A stretch of 64,000 nucleotides of DNA from Chiua virens (taxonomy: Eukaryota > Basidiomycota > Agaricomycetes > Boletales > Boletaceae), in contig JAHNUO010000005.1 in the NCBI GenBank assembly GCA_019787685.1, forward strand, positions 1,364,001 to 1,428,000, read 5' to 3'. A program made the position numbers and the translations under genes. The notes under the pieces were generated by a model, which was not told the origin of the DNA, made no database searches, and worked only from the letters and a program-made list of their open reading frames with translations. Shown in pieces: positions 24,145 through 35,056 of the stretch; position 1 is the first letter of the stretch; every line of letters begins with the position of its first letter.

Positions 24145-25760
24145 GCGCTACCGATGATCTTTTCTGTAAGTAGCCCTTGTGGCAACGTTGCCATTCGAAA
24201 CGCTTCTGATCCGACCTTCCAGAGAGGGATGAATGGGTATCTGAGTTCAATTGAACAACTGCATTGATGTATCAGTCCGAAATGCCCCGTATGATCGAAA
24301 CCATTCACCTTCCCTGAATAATGGACATGTAACTTATAGTTGGACTCTGACTTGGTACCAGTGTAGCAAGACCTTGTATCTACCTTGACACGGACTGCGT
24401 TTTTCTGCCAATGGACAGTTTGAGATCGCAACCATGTTCATCAGAACGGAGATTTAAAAAATTAAATTCTACAGAAGACGAACCTCGTCGTGCCTTGGCG
24501 TATACATGCTTCGGCTTGAGATGATTCGATCGAGGTCGCCGCTTGTCCGGAGCTGTCTTTCGAGGGTACTCTGAAATGATGCATTGGCCAGATAAAGGTG
24601 ATAACATCGAGATGAAAACAGGTGCGGTGTTAGAAAGTTTCACCATGCACACCAATGGGAACGATATTGCGGCTCCCGTTGGCGTCACGGGTGTCTCATG
24701 ACTGCATCACGGCAACCTGGCGCACGGTGGGCCGCGTCCTGAACTGGTAACCAGTTGGTGTAGATCGGTGGTGGGCTTCCCTAATTCCTGGTAATCGGTA
24801 TATGTACCGTCCGGCCTGGAGATACGGAGTGGCAATCACTCAGTGTCATAGCTTTTTGGTGTGGTGGTCACTTACATGTAGATTCTCGTCTTGCAGTCCG
24901 TATCGTTAAGTCCCACAATTCCCATGTCATCGATGCCTTGTCAGAGACTCGAATGTCGGTCACGGTGATCGATGATCACTCGGTAATTCTCAGAATATTG
25001 TGTGCTTGCTGCTAGGGTCAAGTGTGTGATGCCACGTTAGCCGGTTAATGCCAGCCTGAGATTCAGACAAGGATTCGGAGGTAGTCAGACAGACTATGAA
25101 TCAGATAATTTGTTTCGTTGTGCAAGTAGGATCGGATAAGCAGAAAAACGACAGCATTGACACACTGACGAGACAATAAGAAAGAGGAACAACAGCGAGA
25201 ATGTAAACGACACACCCGGCCCGGACGAGACATCCCGTATTCCTAAGTCCCGCCAGGTGGAGAGGGAAAAAAGGAGGTGGCAGCTGGCGAAGGCAGGTCG
25301 CCAAAAATGGCTTCACGCCTAGCAGGTGGCGCCGTTCTTATATGTATGATTCCCAGAAATTATTGTAATTTATAACTGGGGCTTGTTGTTGTGAGTACCA
25401 GATTACTATCAAGTTTCGAAGCGATCCTGCGATACCCACAGCCCCGTCTTTGGCTTCACGCCTGGCGGGTGGCGCCGTTCTTATACGTATGGTTCCCAGA
25501 AATTAATTTACAACTGGAGCTTGTTACTTGTGTTATCTTGAAGCGGCACGATCGATCGGCCGCTCGGGTCGGGTCAAGTTCAACTTGAGGTTTAAATAAA
25601 ATTATCTTGATAGAAAGACAGTGGCCTAGCACCTGATCCTGGTAGAATCTTGCAAGAAAGCAGGGTAGTTACCGTTAGGCCATTTTGCAGGAAAGACTGT
25701 ACTGTTGTTTTGGGTGCTTATGTAATCAACTTAAAGCGTACATTGCAAGACAATCTGTGC
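24145..25760. other. Intergenic
   Basis: Contains the direct repeat at 25309/25452. No gene is supported. Confidence 0.35.
25309..25528 (+). repeat. Tandem direct repeat, two units about 143 bp apart
   Basis: GGCTTCACGCC.GGC.GGTGGCGCCG..TTCCCAGAAATTA.. begins at 25309 and again at 25452. Each match is about 80 bp, with scattered changes. Confidence 0.75.
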
Positions 25761-25930
25761 TCTTTGGCGGACGCTGCGGGCGAGTGACGCTAGTGAGGAG
25801 AGAAACAATTTCATTAGCATGTACTACTATACAATGAAATTGTGTAATGAGTGAGCGAGGGAGCAGGATGTGGGCGGCAGCGCGCAGCGCTGTCCGGCTC
25901 CGGTGACCTGAAGGCTTGTGGGTGAGCTGC
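25761..25930 (-). repeat. Ngaro split repeat B2
   Basis: 170 bp, same orientation as B1 at 26206; starts TCTTTGGCGGACGCTG. Confidence 0.9.
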
Positions 25931-26064
25931 GAGGGCGGGCGGGAAGATCTGACTCGCAGGTGACCACGATCGCCTCCTGTCCCGGAACCCGGGATGGGAG
26001 AGGCGGATGCGACGGTAGTGTGAGGAACGTACCGTTGCCAGGGAGTGGTGGGAGGGCGAAAACG

Positions 26065-26205
26065 AATGAGGAGCGTAGCTACGGTTTATGGAACTACGAA
26101 GTAGTGAGAGGAGAGAGAAAGAGGCGTGAGCGCCACCGGGCTCCGCTTCGCCAAAGACGATGCTCTGTCACTCCGCTCGTGCCTTACTGCGCCACAGAGC
26201 CGCAC
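26065..26205 (-). repeat. Ngaro split repeat A2
   Basis: 141 bp, same as A1 at 36251. It abuts B1; 134 bp separate it from B2. Confidence 0.9.
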
Positions 26206-26375
26206 TCTTTGGCGGATGCTGCGGGCGAGTGACGCTAGTGAGGAGAGAAACAATTTCATTAGCATGTACTACTATACAATGAAATTGTGTAATGAGTGAG
26301 CGAGGGAGCAGGATGTGGGCGGCAGCGCGCAGTGCTGTCCGGCTCCGGTGACCTAAAGGCTTGTGGGTGAGCTGC
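26206..26375 (-). repeat. Ngaro split repeat B1
   Basis: 170 bp, pairs with B2. It lies directly behind the end of ORF2. Confidence 0.9.
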
Positions 26376-27326
26376 TTTCCCGGAAGGTAGTCGTTCGGCG
26401 ACGCATGCGGCGAAGGCCACATGCCCGGGAACTAGGAGGCGGACAGGACGTACCAGTTATCGTACCGGGGGAAGGGTGAGACAAAGGAAAGATTCATGAA
26501 GATCCGGTTTGGCTTGGATGTATGGCGCGAGGATCTGGGTGTGACAGCGAAGGTAGATGAGAAAGGCATCGCTTGACCACCTGCCTTTCACTTTGACTAC
26601 GTCGAATGGTACGTTGCGCAGGAGATATTCGAGGGTGGAACCAACGCGGATCCCGTGGCCATGGAGAGGGGAAATACCAGCGCTCTTGAGGGCAGTGGCG
26701 AGAGTGGCGAGAAATTTTGTTTTTGTTAGTGGTTTGTGAGTCTTGCCTTGGCGATAGGCGAAGAGAGGGCCAGTGGGGGGAGGAGAGTTGATGGCGAGGT
26801 GGTGGGAGAGGGCAGCGTCTGGGTCGGAAAGGTCGTCTTGACGAGCCCAGCTAATGTCTTCCCCATGGGGAGTGGTTTTGGTGCGGGGAAGGTGGAAGTT
26901 GGTGACCACGTTGCCGCGCCGGTCTTGTTGAGTGGAGACGTCCGAGGGTTTAATGTGGATGGCAGGGTCGAAGGAAGTCAGCGTTCTGACGGTGAGCTCG
27001 CCAGTTCTTGCGGTGGCATAGAAGGCCGTTGTTAGGCAGGCGAAGGTCGCGGCATGGAGGGGGAGGGAAAGATTGAGGTGGCTGCGTATGGCAATGATAG
27101 TATTGACTGTGTATGGCTCTCTGGGGGGACGTTTGGTTTGGGGAGGGGCGAGAGAAGAAGCAGCTTTGAGGAGAGCTTCCGTTTCTGAGTTGTTTAGGGC
27201 CCAGGTGAGGCCATGGATGGTGTGCCAGGCGTGAACCCCGCTGACGTAGTTGGACACGGCAGTGCCAGAGTAGGATCCGGCCATGTGCGATATAAAGGCA
27301 GAGATGAGGGCGGAATTGGCGGGGGC

Positions 27327-27880
27327 TGTTAGAGACCGTGCGACTCGGAGGTAGCCAACTCCGGATCTCCGGAGTTGTAACGTTGGACGGGACTTGGCTT
27401 CACCGTATGTGGTGCGCCCTTGTCACAGTCTGTCCCTATATTTCGGACGTGCGGAGAACGGAGGTAGATATATGACTCAACACATAAAGTGGAGTCGAGC
27501 GGAGTAAAGACCGTCAAGGTCTTATGGAGTGTTCGGAGTGAGTCGTACAATAAACTAATATTCAGACTAAGGGTACACAGTCAGGGTACTACAGTTTATA
27601 TACTCGGAGTGGAATGGAGATTAGTAACGGAGTTGGTAAGAACTGAGTAAGACGGAAGATTGGGAAACTACATAGCCGGAGGTAAGTCGGGTACTGAGAA
27701 AGCCGGAGCTGTGCTCATAAGCGAGACACAGGTTATGTACTAAAATAAAAGAGGAGACATATGTACGTAACGGAGGTCCGGGGTCGCGGAGTTGCGTCCT
27801 GAGGGTGATCGACCCGGAGTTATGGTCTAAGAGGTACGGAGTTGTATCCGGAGGAACGGAGAACAGAGCGGTATATGACA
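27327..27880 (-). repeat. LTR, 3' in element orientation
   Basis: 554 bp. Compared with the other LTR and the solo copy it carries three private changes, all CG to TG or CA. Confidence 0.92.
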
Positions 27881-27915
27881 GTATCCCCCTTTTAGGCCTG
27901 AACCCTTGAAGGCCT
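27881..27915 (-). other. Polypurine tract and small inverted repeat next to the 3' LTR
   Basis: In element orientation AAAAGGGGGATAC directly precedes the LTR, the expected primer for plus-strand synthesis. An AGGCCT inverted pair lies just upstream. Confidence 0.6.
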
Positions 27916-28017
27916 TTAGCGAGGAACAATAGTCAAGCGGAGTCAAAGCGCGAACAAAGCGCGAGTGGAGGTGACGGATGTGCGGGGTTTGAATTCGGAG
28001 TGTGGGTGACGTGCTCT

Positions 28018-28025
28018 GTATATAA
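28018..28025 (+). promoter_or_regulatory. TATA-like box of the cargo gene
   Basis: TATATAAG about 45-50 bases before the ATG at 28070. Confidence 0.4.
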
Positions 28026-28069
28026 GTCCGGCGGATGGCTGTTTCATTCCTTAACCATTAATTCCTACC

Positions 28070-29017
28070 ATGTCCGATATCAGCAGCATCAAGGAGTGGG
28101 ACGACGCGCGTCTCAAGGAGTGCGACGATGACAGCGACGAGCTGTTCGACGCGAAGGCGACGGAGCGGCGACGACGGATGAAGGTTCGGAGAGAAGCGGA
28201 GGAACGGAGGAAGGCGGAGGAAGCTGAGGAGGCGCGCAAGGCTGAAGAGGCGAGGCGCGAGGCAGAGGAGGCAGAGAAAGCGAGGAGGGCTGCGGAGGAG
28301 CGGAGGAAAGCGGAGGAGTGCGAGGCGCGAGAGGTCGAGGAGGCCAAGAAAAGGGTAAGTGGTTCAACAACGTCTGGCTTCTGGGGCTGACGGAGTTACT
28401 AGGCCGAGGAGGTCCGTGCGGAGCAGAGTGCTCCCAAGGAGAAGGGCAAGGAGAAGGAGAAGGCGCGAGGGTCGGAGTGGGAGGCATGCACTAGGTGCGA
28501 GGACCGAGGCCTGGAGTGCGTACTGGGCGCGGGGAGGAAGTCGACGGCTTGCGAGCCTTGTCGAGACGCCAAGGTGAAGTGCGAGAGGCCCGGAGAGGAG
28601 GTGATGGAGAAGAGGGTGCGCCGGAGGAAACGGGTGGAGGAATCGGAGGAGGTGCCGAAGTCGAAGAAGAAGGCGAGGACCGAGTCGTCGTCCGCTGGTC
28701 CGAGCGGGGCTCAAGTCTCGTCTCTTCCGGAGACGTTCGTGCAGGCGGCGGAGTCGTGGGCGGGAGTTGCGAAGCAGATGACGGAGGCCGTAAGGGATCT
28801 CCAAGCGGCGATGAGGTCGCAAAACAGGCGTCTGGATTACCAGAACGCTCTGTTATCGAGGCTCGTGGAGCTGAAGGTGGAGGAGGTGTACAGAGCGAAG
28901 TCGGAGGAGTCGGATGATGAGGATGTCGATGCGGAGGTGGGCGAAAAGGAGCTCACGGAGATGGGCACGGAGGTGGAGATGGGTGACTCGGCGGATGCGG
29001 AGGGAGAAGTAGAGTAG
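28070..29017 (+). CDS. Transposon-borne Zn2Cys6-type protein with coiled coil
   Basis: Exons 28070-28354 and 28403-29017, phase 0, 299 aa. Residues about 30-110 form a highly charged Glu/Arg/Ala helix, a likely coiled coil. The cysteine motif is C-x2-C-x6-C-x11-C-x2-C-x6-C (CTRCEDRGLEC .. CEPCRDAKVKC), which fits the Zn2Cys6 binuclear cluster of fungal regulators. Basic stretches such as KRVRRRKR follow, and the tail is acidic. It lies antisense to gag inside the LTR element, with its own TATA-like box and an intron of host type. DNA binding is inferred; members of this cluster class recognise CGG triplets. Confidence 0.8.
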
Positions 29018-29110
29018 AATAGAATGTACTTATGAAGTTGCAAAAAGCAACAAGATACGATTCTCGGAGGAAAACGGAGTGAGCGGAGATGGAAGTGTGG
29101 GGAACGGGAG

Positions 29111-29151
29111 GTCCATATCCCCCTCTTAGGCTAGACGTCCCAGCGTCTAGC
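29111..29151 (-). other. Second purine tract with perfect 8-bp hairpin
   Basis: GCTAGACG at 29130-29137 pairs with CGTCTAGC at 29144-29151 (6-nt loop), next to AAGAGGGGGATAT in element orientation. It resembles the tract beside the true LTR but lies 1.2 kb inside, just beyond the stop of the cargo gene. Confidence 0.5.
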
Positions 29152-29803
29152 AGCGGAGGTGGATGGAGGGAGTTCGGGGTACGAAGGAGGAGGGATGTGA
29201 GTGCCTTTCAAAGTAATCCAGGAAAGAACGGTATACGTCGCTGAGGTTCCATGGAGTTTTCAATGTCGAGCAAGGAGGGATGACCGGAGTAACCTAGAGG
29301 ATCGGAGTAATAGCCGGAGTTGCCAGAGGGAACACCCAAAGGCGCAGAGTCGAGCTCATATGTGTTGGCGTCCATGTTCAGGTGAACAGAAAAAGTTACT
29401 GTCCATAACTCGTCACTCAACGGAGTGTTAGCGAGCGGATCAGTGGTATCCAAGAATCAAGAGAACAGGGGGACCCAACGGAGGTGCACGGAGTGCGGTC
29501 GGAGTGATCATAGGGTAAGGTCGGAGGAGTTATGAGGAGGTCGGGTATGAGAGTCGGGGTAAACGGAGTTGAGGCTCGGGGTAAACGGAGTTCTGAGGAG
29601 TGGAGGGGTAGGGAGTATTGAGGTGAAGAATCATGTCCTCGAACTCTCTCGGGGTGAAAAGAAGAAGGGAGGTGACGACATAAACTGAAGTTCATGAGGT
29701 CCAGAGTGTCGAAAAGACTGGATGCGTTGGTTCTGAATATACTCCTTATTGTGCAGTAGAAGGTAACGCTCCTTCAGAATACACGGAGTCGGGGGTCGGA
29801 GGC

Positions 29804-31072
29804 TTAGTCGGTGTCCTCGGAGGAGGATACCGGAGTTGCTCGCGTAGCACGGGGCTTCGCAGAGCGAGACGTGGACTTGGGGCAGTCCTTAGCCTTATGT
29901 CCTGGGAGGCCACAGAACATACATAAGAAGAGGTCGAAACGTCTCTGACGTTCAACGGAGGTGAGTTTACCGTCTTCACCGAGTGGTGATTCAGGTTCTT
30001 GGGGTACGGAGGTAGACTCGACGGAGTCGTCGGAGTCATATTCTTGGTCGGATTCGGAGATAGGAGGTGATGCGGATGCGGAGTTTCTGGAGGATTGCGC
30101 GGAGGCGCGATTAATCTCGGAGTTGCGCTCCCAATGGCGAGCATCGATAGCTTGCACCATGTAACGCATTTCAGAGAGCCTTGGGGGTTTGCCTACGCGA
30201 GAGATTTCGTCTTTGATGCGGTTTGGCAGACCATTGTAGAAATGGGTATGGAGAGCACCTTCTCCATAACCACGGACTTGAGCAGCTAAGCGGTTAAACT
30301 CAACTATATATTTGTTGATCCTTTGTCCATCGCTCATGGACAGATCTCGGAGTTCGTACTCCGCGTCTCCGACCGGATCGTGCGGACCAAAGTTCGTCTG
30401 GAGTTCCAGAACGAAGTCGGTGTAGTGATCTTTCCAGAGGGGACGGGAGACGGAGGGGTCAGATTCGAGGAGGTCGGGTTCAAACCATTCAAGGGCAATT
30501 CCTTTCAGATAAGACAGTGCAAATGTGACTTTGGCACGGTCTGAGCGGAAAGCCTTGGGACGGTCCTGGAAGTTCAACTCGCATTGAACGAGAAAGACTC
30601 AGAGTTTGCGGGGGCTTGTCCCATCAAACTGATCAGGTTCTCTGACTTTAGTGCGAGGGGAGGAGCTAGAGGAGGGGTGACGAGAGGCGCGAGTGAGACT
30701 TTGTATTGCATTTGTCAATCGCCCATAGGTATCATCAGAGGCAAGTTCGGTTTCGGGGTCAGAGAAGTCATCTCCGGAGTTGGGTTCATCAGAGGGATGT
30801 CCCCTGGAGGAGCCCGGAATACTCGGAGATTGATTACGGGAAGACGGAGTTCGTGCACCCAGGAATACGGGTGCTCGAGAGGCGGAGGATGCGATAAGTC
30901 GAGTGGAGAAACCTCGGAAATCTTCGATGACTTCAGGAGTTCGTCGGCGACTGAGGAGGTTTCTGAGGGATTGGATGCGGGTAGTGTCAGATAGGTTCAA
31001 GGTAGAGATACCAGTAGTACTGGTCTGAGGGCGGGTGTGAGAGGACATAGGTCGTGAGGTGACTGATGACAA
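29804..31072 (-). pseudogene. Gag of the LTR element, one nonsense change
   Basis: The ATG at 31072 and stop at 29804 span 423 codons with one internal TGA (30599-30601, reading KL-stop-VFLVQCELNF). The fungal gypsy gag family has Arg there, so CGA to TGA is the likely change. The core reads VTFALSYLKGIALEWFEPDL, followed by a zinc knuckle CMFCGLPGHKAKDC near the C-terminus. The N-terminal third is Ser/Arg-rich. Confidence 0.85.
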
Positions 31073-31090
31073 GAAGTAGTCTGAATATAC

Positions 31091-31644
31091 TGTTAGAGAC
31101 CGTGCGACTCGGAGGTAGCCAACTCCGGATCTCTGGAGTTGTAACGTCGGACGGGACTTGGCTTCACCGTATGTGGTGCGCCCTTGTCACAGTCTGTCCC
31201 TATATTTCGGACGTGCGGAGAACGGAGGTAGATATATGACTCAACACATAAAGTGGAGTCGAGCGGAGTAAAGACCGTCAAGGTCTTACGGAGTGTTCGG
31301 AGTGAGTCGTACAATAAACTAATATTCAGACTAAGGGTACACAGTCAGGGTACTACAGTTTATATACTCGGAGTGGAATGGAGATTAGTAACGGAGTTGG
31401 TAAGAACTGAGTAAGACGGAAGATTGGGAAACTACATAGCCGGAGGTAAGTCGGGTACTGAGAAAGCCGGAGCTGTGCTCATAAGCGAGACACAGGTTAT
31501 GTACTAAAATAAAAGAGGAGACATATGTACGTAACGGAGGTCCGGGGTCGCGGAGTTGCGTCCTGAGGGTGATCGACCCGGAGTTATGGTCTAAGAGGTA
31601 CGGAGTTGTATCCGGAGGAACGGAGAACGGAGCGGTATATGACA
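31091..31644 (-). repeat. LTR, 5' in element orientation
   Basis: 554 bp, with one private change (CCGG to CTGG at about 31132). Confidence 0.92.
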
Positions 31645-34370
31645 GGGGCGCGGTCAGCTTCAGGGATTTTTCGTAGGTCACAGAAGAGGTGAAAGGCCAG
31701 AAGACCGGTGCCATATGTTTCGTGAGTGCTTTCGGCCCATGCATGGGAGATGACGGAGTAGATTGCAGCGATGTCGTCTTCTGAGAGAGGGACTTTGGTG
31801 TGATGGAGGGATCGGGGGTTGAGGGGAAGCCAGCGGATGAGGCGATCTCGAGCTTTGCAATCTGGGCGGAAGGGGGAGGGCCTCAGATTGGAGGCGGATG
31901 CAGAGGGGGCAGTTTTGGGGTGGGGTGGGGGGAGGGCCGGGTTAGATTGAGGCAAGGGAGCAGGAGAAGAGACAGTGGATTGCAGGGGGAGGGTGGAATT
32001 AGAGAATGGAGAGGGGTGGAACGGGGGGGCCGGGGGGAATGGATATTCGATGAGGAAGGGGCGGATTTCGGCAGGGATGGAGGGAGGGGCGAGGCGAAAA
32101 TGTGCGGGGGGAAATATGCCTCGGGAGGGTGGGTCAGCTGGGTTGGATTCGCTGGGGACGTATCGAGTGACGACTTGGCAGCGAGAGTCGTGGAGAAGTT
32201 GGTGAACTCGTCTGAAGACGAGGTTGACTTCACGGTTTCGGCTGCAGCCATTTGCCCAGGCTTCGACCACTCCAAGATTGTCTCCGAAAACCTGGAAATG
32301 AATGTTGGAGGCGCCGGTTGAGATGATGACGTGGAGCAAGAGTTCAAAACCGACGCTCTCGGCCCAGCCAATGCCGAGTCCGTGGCTTTGCCAATCGGGT
32401 TTGAGGCGCCACGCGTACCAGCGATTTCGGATGGTGATGCCGATGCTGATACCAGAGCTTGCATCAGAGAAAGCGTGGACATTGAGGATGGGGTGAAGGC
32501 CAGGGATGGGAATGGGAGGGAGAGGAGAGGGAGAAAGCATGTTTTTCCACCAGGCTAGGTCGTGGGGGGTGCCACGTGGCGGTGTTCTTGGCATGAAAGG
32601 GTTGCTGCCAAAGGTGCCGAGCATGGCCTCCAAATTAGTTAAGTAGGCCCTGCCAGCTGGGAGAATGAGGGATGCATGCAGGAGTTTGCCGTGGAGTTTT
32701 TGGGCCTCTTGTAGTGTGTGTGTGCATTTCGCTTCCCAATCAGCGATTGCATTGAGGTATTTAATATGTTTGGCCTCTGTGAGGGTAACGGTGCGGTTGG
32801 AGAGGTCCCAGGAGAGGCCAATGAAGGTGGGGTTGAGGGAAAAGGGTATGTCCTTGGTTGCCTCCCATGGGATGCCCACGGAGTTAGTTATTGCATTGAT
32901 GTCATCCAGATTGTAACAGAAGAGTTGGTCGTGGAGGGATCTTGGGGAGTTGCTGGAGAGATCCTTAAGGGGGAAGGAGAAATCTTCATCCGATTCCTCA
33001 GTTTGGCCATCTGGGAGGGTACCACCAGAAAACCAGGTGCGTCCACCTTTGGTGGTGCGTCCACCAATGTTAGAGATTTGGAAAGCAAGTGAAGCGCGTG
33101 ACTCATTGACAGCCGAGAGATGCTCGCGCCTGATCCGGAAAAAGACATGATCATCCACCCATCTGACAATGGGACCTATGCCGGCAAATCTCATAATGTC
33201 TGCCCCAGCTTGAGCGACGAGGCCATAGAGGCCACCAGAAGGTGCAAAGCCGAAGCAAAATGAGGTATCAACGGCAAACTGATTGTCAGATAAACGAACT
33301 ATGAGGAAGGCCCACTGGGAGGGGTGCGAGGGGATGGTTCGGTATGCCTCTGCCACGTCCCTGACAGCTGCCTCGGAGCCTGGGGGCAGACGGGAGATAA
33401 TGAGGGAAACAATGTGGAAGGTACTATAGTGAGCCGGAAAGGCATCAGGATCTACTCTATTATTAACGGATGATATGAGAGGGGAGGGTTTTTGGGGGTA
33501 CGATAAATTTTGGACCAGGCGAAATTTACCCGGTTTGCCCGGTTTGGGAACTAGGGATAGTGGGGAAGTCTGGAAGGGGCCAAGGACATCTTCAATGTCC
33601 TGATGAGTAAAGGGGCCTAGATAGCGGCCTTTGGAGATTTCTTTATGTACGATTTCGTTGAAAATATCGACATGCTCGCAGACGGAGGGGTTATTAGGTG
33701 GGGTGAAGGACGAGGTCGGGTTGGCAATCCCAACAGCAAAGCCAGTGCGAAGGCTGTCTGGTATGGACGGGTATCTTTGTATGAGACCAGATCTTTGTAA
33801 CCACCATTCCCAAGCATCCGGGATGTATGGGGTTAAGGCATTAGGGCTTCTGAGCCTTAGGGCATCCCTGAGCCCCATGGTTGGCGTCACCGCATCCGGA
33901 ACACTCGTGAAGCGCGGAGGAATGTTTGAGACGGCAACCGAAGGGGCGCTGCCAATCAGTGCAAATGGCACGCCCGCTGGGGTCAATAAGGGTTCCGTTG
34001 GTATCGCGGGAACACCTGATGGGGGAGCCATCCCATAGGGTGCAGTGCTCACAGTTTCGGACATCGTGTGGGAACCGACCCAGACAGGTGGGGCAGACAG
34101 ATCGGGTGCCTTTGCCTTTGGAACCTTTGGTTCTGGGTCTAGGTGAGGGTGAGCGCGAGGCTGCAGCAGGACCAGGAGAGGTGCGGTCGCGATACCTACC
34201 TGATCTCGTGGGGGGTGGGGAGCGTACCCTGCCCGAGGGCTTGCGAGATCGGGAGGCGACGGGGGAGATAGAGCGAGGGTGGCGTCCCTGCTTGCGCTGA
34301 TGACTACCATCGCGGCCCGGCTCACGAGGGGTACGAGAGTAGAGGGAGTGATCACTCCGATGGGGCCCCT

Positions 34371-34924
34371 TGTCATATACCGCTCCGTTCTCCGTTCCTC
34401 CGGATACAACTCCGTACCTCTTAGACCATAACTCCGGGTCGATCACCCTCAGGACGCAACTCCGCGACCCCGGACCTCCGTTACGTACATATGTCTCCTC
34501 TTTTATTTTAGTACATAACCTGTGTCTCGCTTATGAGCACAGCTCCGGCTTTCTCAGTACCCGACTTACCTCCGGCTATGTAGTTTCCCAATCTTCCGTC
34601 TTACTCAGTTCTTACCAACTCCGTTACTAATCTCCATTCCACTCCGAGTATATAAACTGTAGTACCCTGACTGTGTACCCTTAGTCTGAATATTAGTTTA
34701 TTGTACGACTCACTCCGAACACTCCGTAAGACCTTGACGGTCTTTACTCCGCTCGACTCCACTTTATGTGTTGAGTCATATATCTACCTCCGTTCTCCGC
34801 ACGTCCGAAATATAGGGACAGACTGTGACAAGGGCGCACCACATACGGTGAAGCCAAGTCCCGTCCGACGTTACAACTCCGGAGATCCGGAGTTGGCTAC
34901 CTCCGAGTCGCACGGTCTCTAACA
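34371..34924 (+). mobile_element. Solo LTR of the same family
   Basis: 554 bp in the opposite orientation, flanked by CCCCT at 34366-34370 and 34925-34929. At all four sites where the paired LTRs differ it has the CG-containing state. Confidence 0.92.
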
Positions 34925-34977
34925 CCCCTCAAGCATCTATATGGGGTGGGAGAGGCGGTTGCGATTGGTGACGCGAT

Positions 34978-35056
34978 TGCCAAGCGCAGGGAGCAGGGAG
35001 GGGAGTTGGCACGATTGCCAAGCGCAGGGAGCAGGGAGGGGAGTTGGCACGATTGC
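34978..35056. repeat. Two tandem 38-bp units
   Basis: A GCGCAGGGAGCAGGGAGGGG unit with flanking bases occurs twice head to tail inside the probable ORF1 intron of the Ngaro element. Confidence 0.7.

Larger units (their letters stand above)
27327..31644 (-). mobile_element. Gag-only LTR retrotransposon (non-autonomous, gypsy-related) with antisense cargo gene
   Basis: Two 554-bp LTRs (TGTCATATACC..GTCTCTAACA in element orientation) differ at four positions. The element is flanked by the 5-bp duplication GGGGC (27322-27326 and 31645-31649). Orientation is minus: gag reads minus and a purine tract (AAAAGGGGG) adjoins the 3' LTR at 27881. The internal 3.2 kb has gag and a plus-strand Zn2Cys6-type gene but no protease, RT, RNase H or integrase that I can recognise. 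It sits inside Ngaro ORF2. Confidence 0.9.
26457..34064 (-). pseudogene. Ngaro ORF2: reverse transcriptase, RNase H, tyrosine recombinase; split by LTR element
   Basis: The ATG at 34064 runs open to the insertion at 31645 and resumes at 27326 with the same codon phase once one GGGGC is removed, ending at 26457. RT: VPKPGKPGKFRLVQNLS, the active site IVRWVDDHVFF (V-D-D as in DIRS-order RTs) and FIGLSWDL. RNase H: HAFSDASSG, WAESVGFELL, VFGDNLGVVEAW and PSESNPADPPSR. Tyrosine recombinase: RTGELTVR in the N-terminal half, then HGHGIRVGSTLEYLL and GRWSSDAFLIYLR, which carry the R..H/R and Y-region signatures. All three enzymes appear fused in one frame. The only break I see is the insertion. Confidence 0.88.

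Noticed and set aside
28113..28822. Long minus-strand frames opposite the Zn2Cys6 gene
   Set aside because: Shadows of the highly biased GAG/GCG codons of the plus-strand coiled-coil gene.
31800..32558. Plus-strand Gly/Arg-rich frames
   Set aside because: Antisense shadows of the Ngaro ORF2 Pro/Ser-rich linker.
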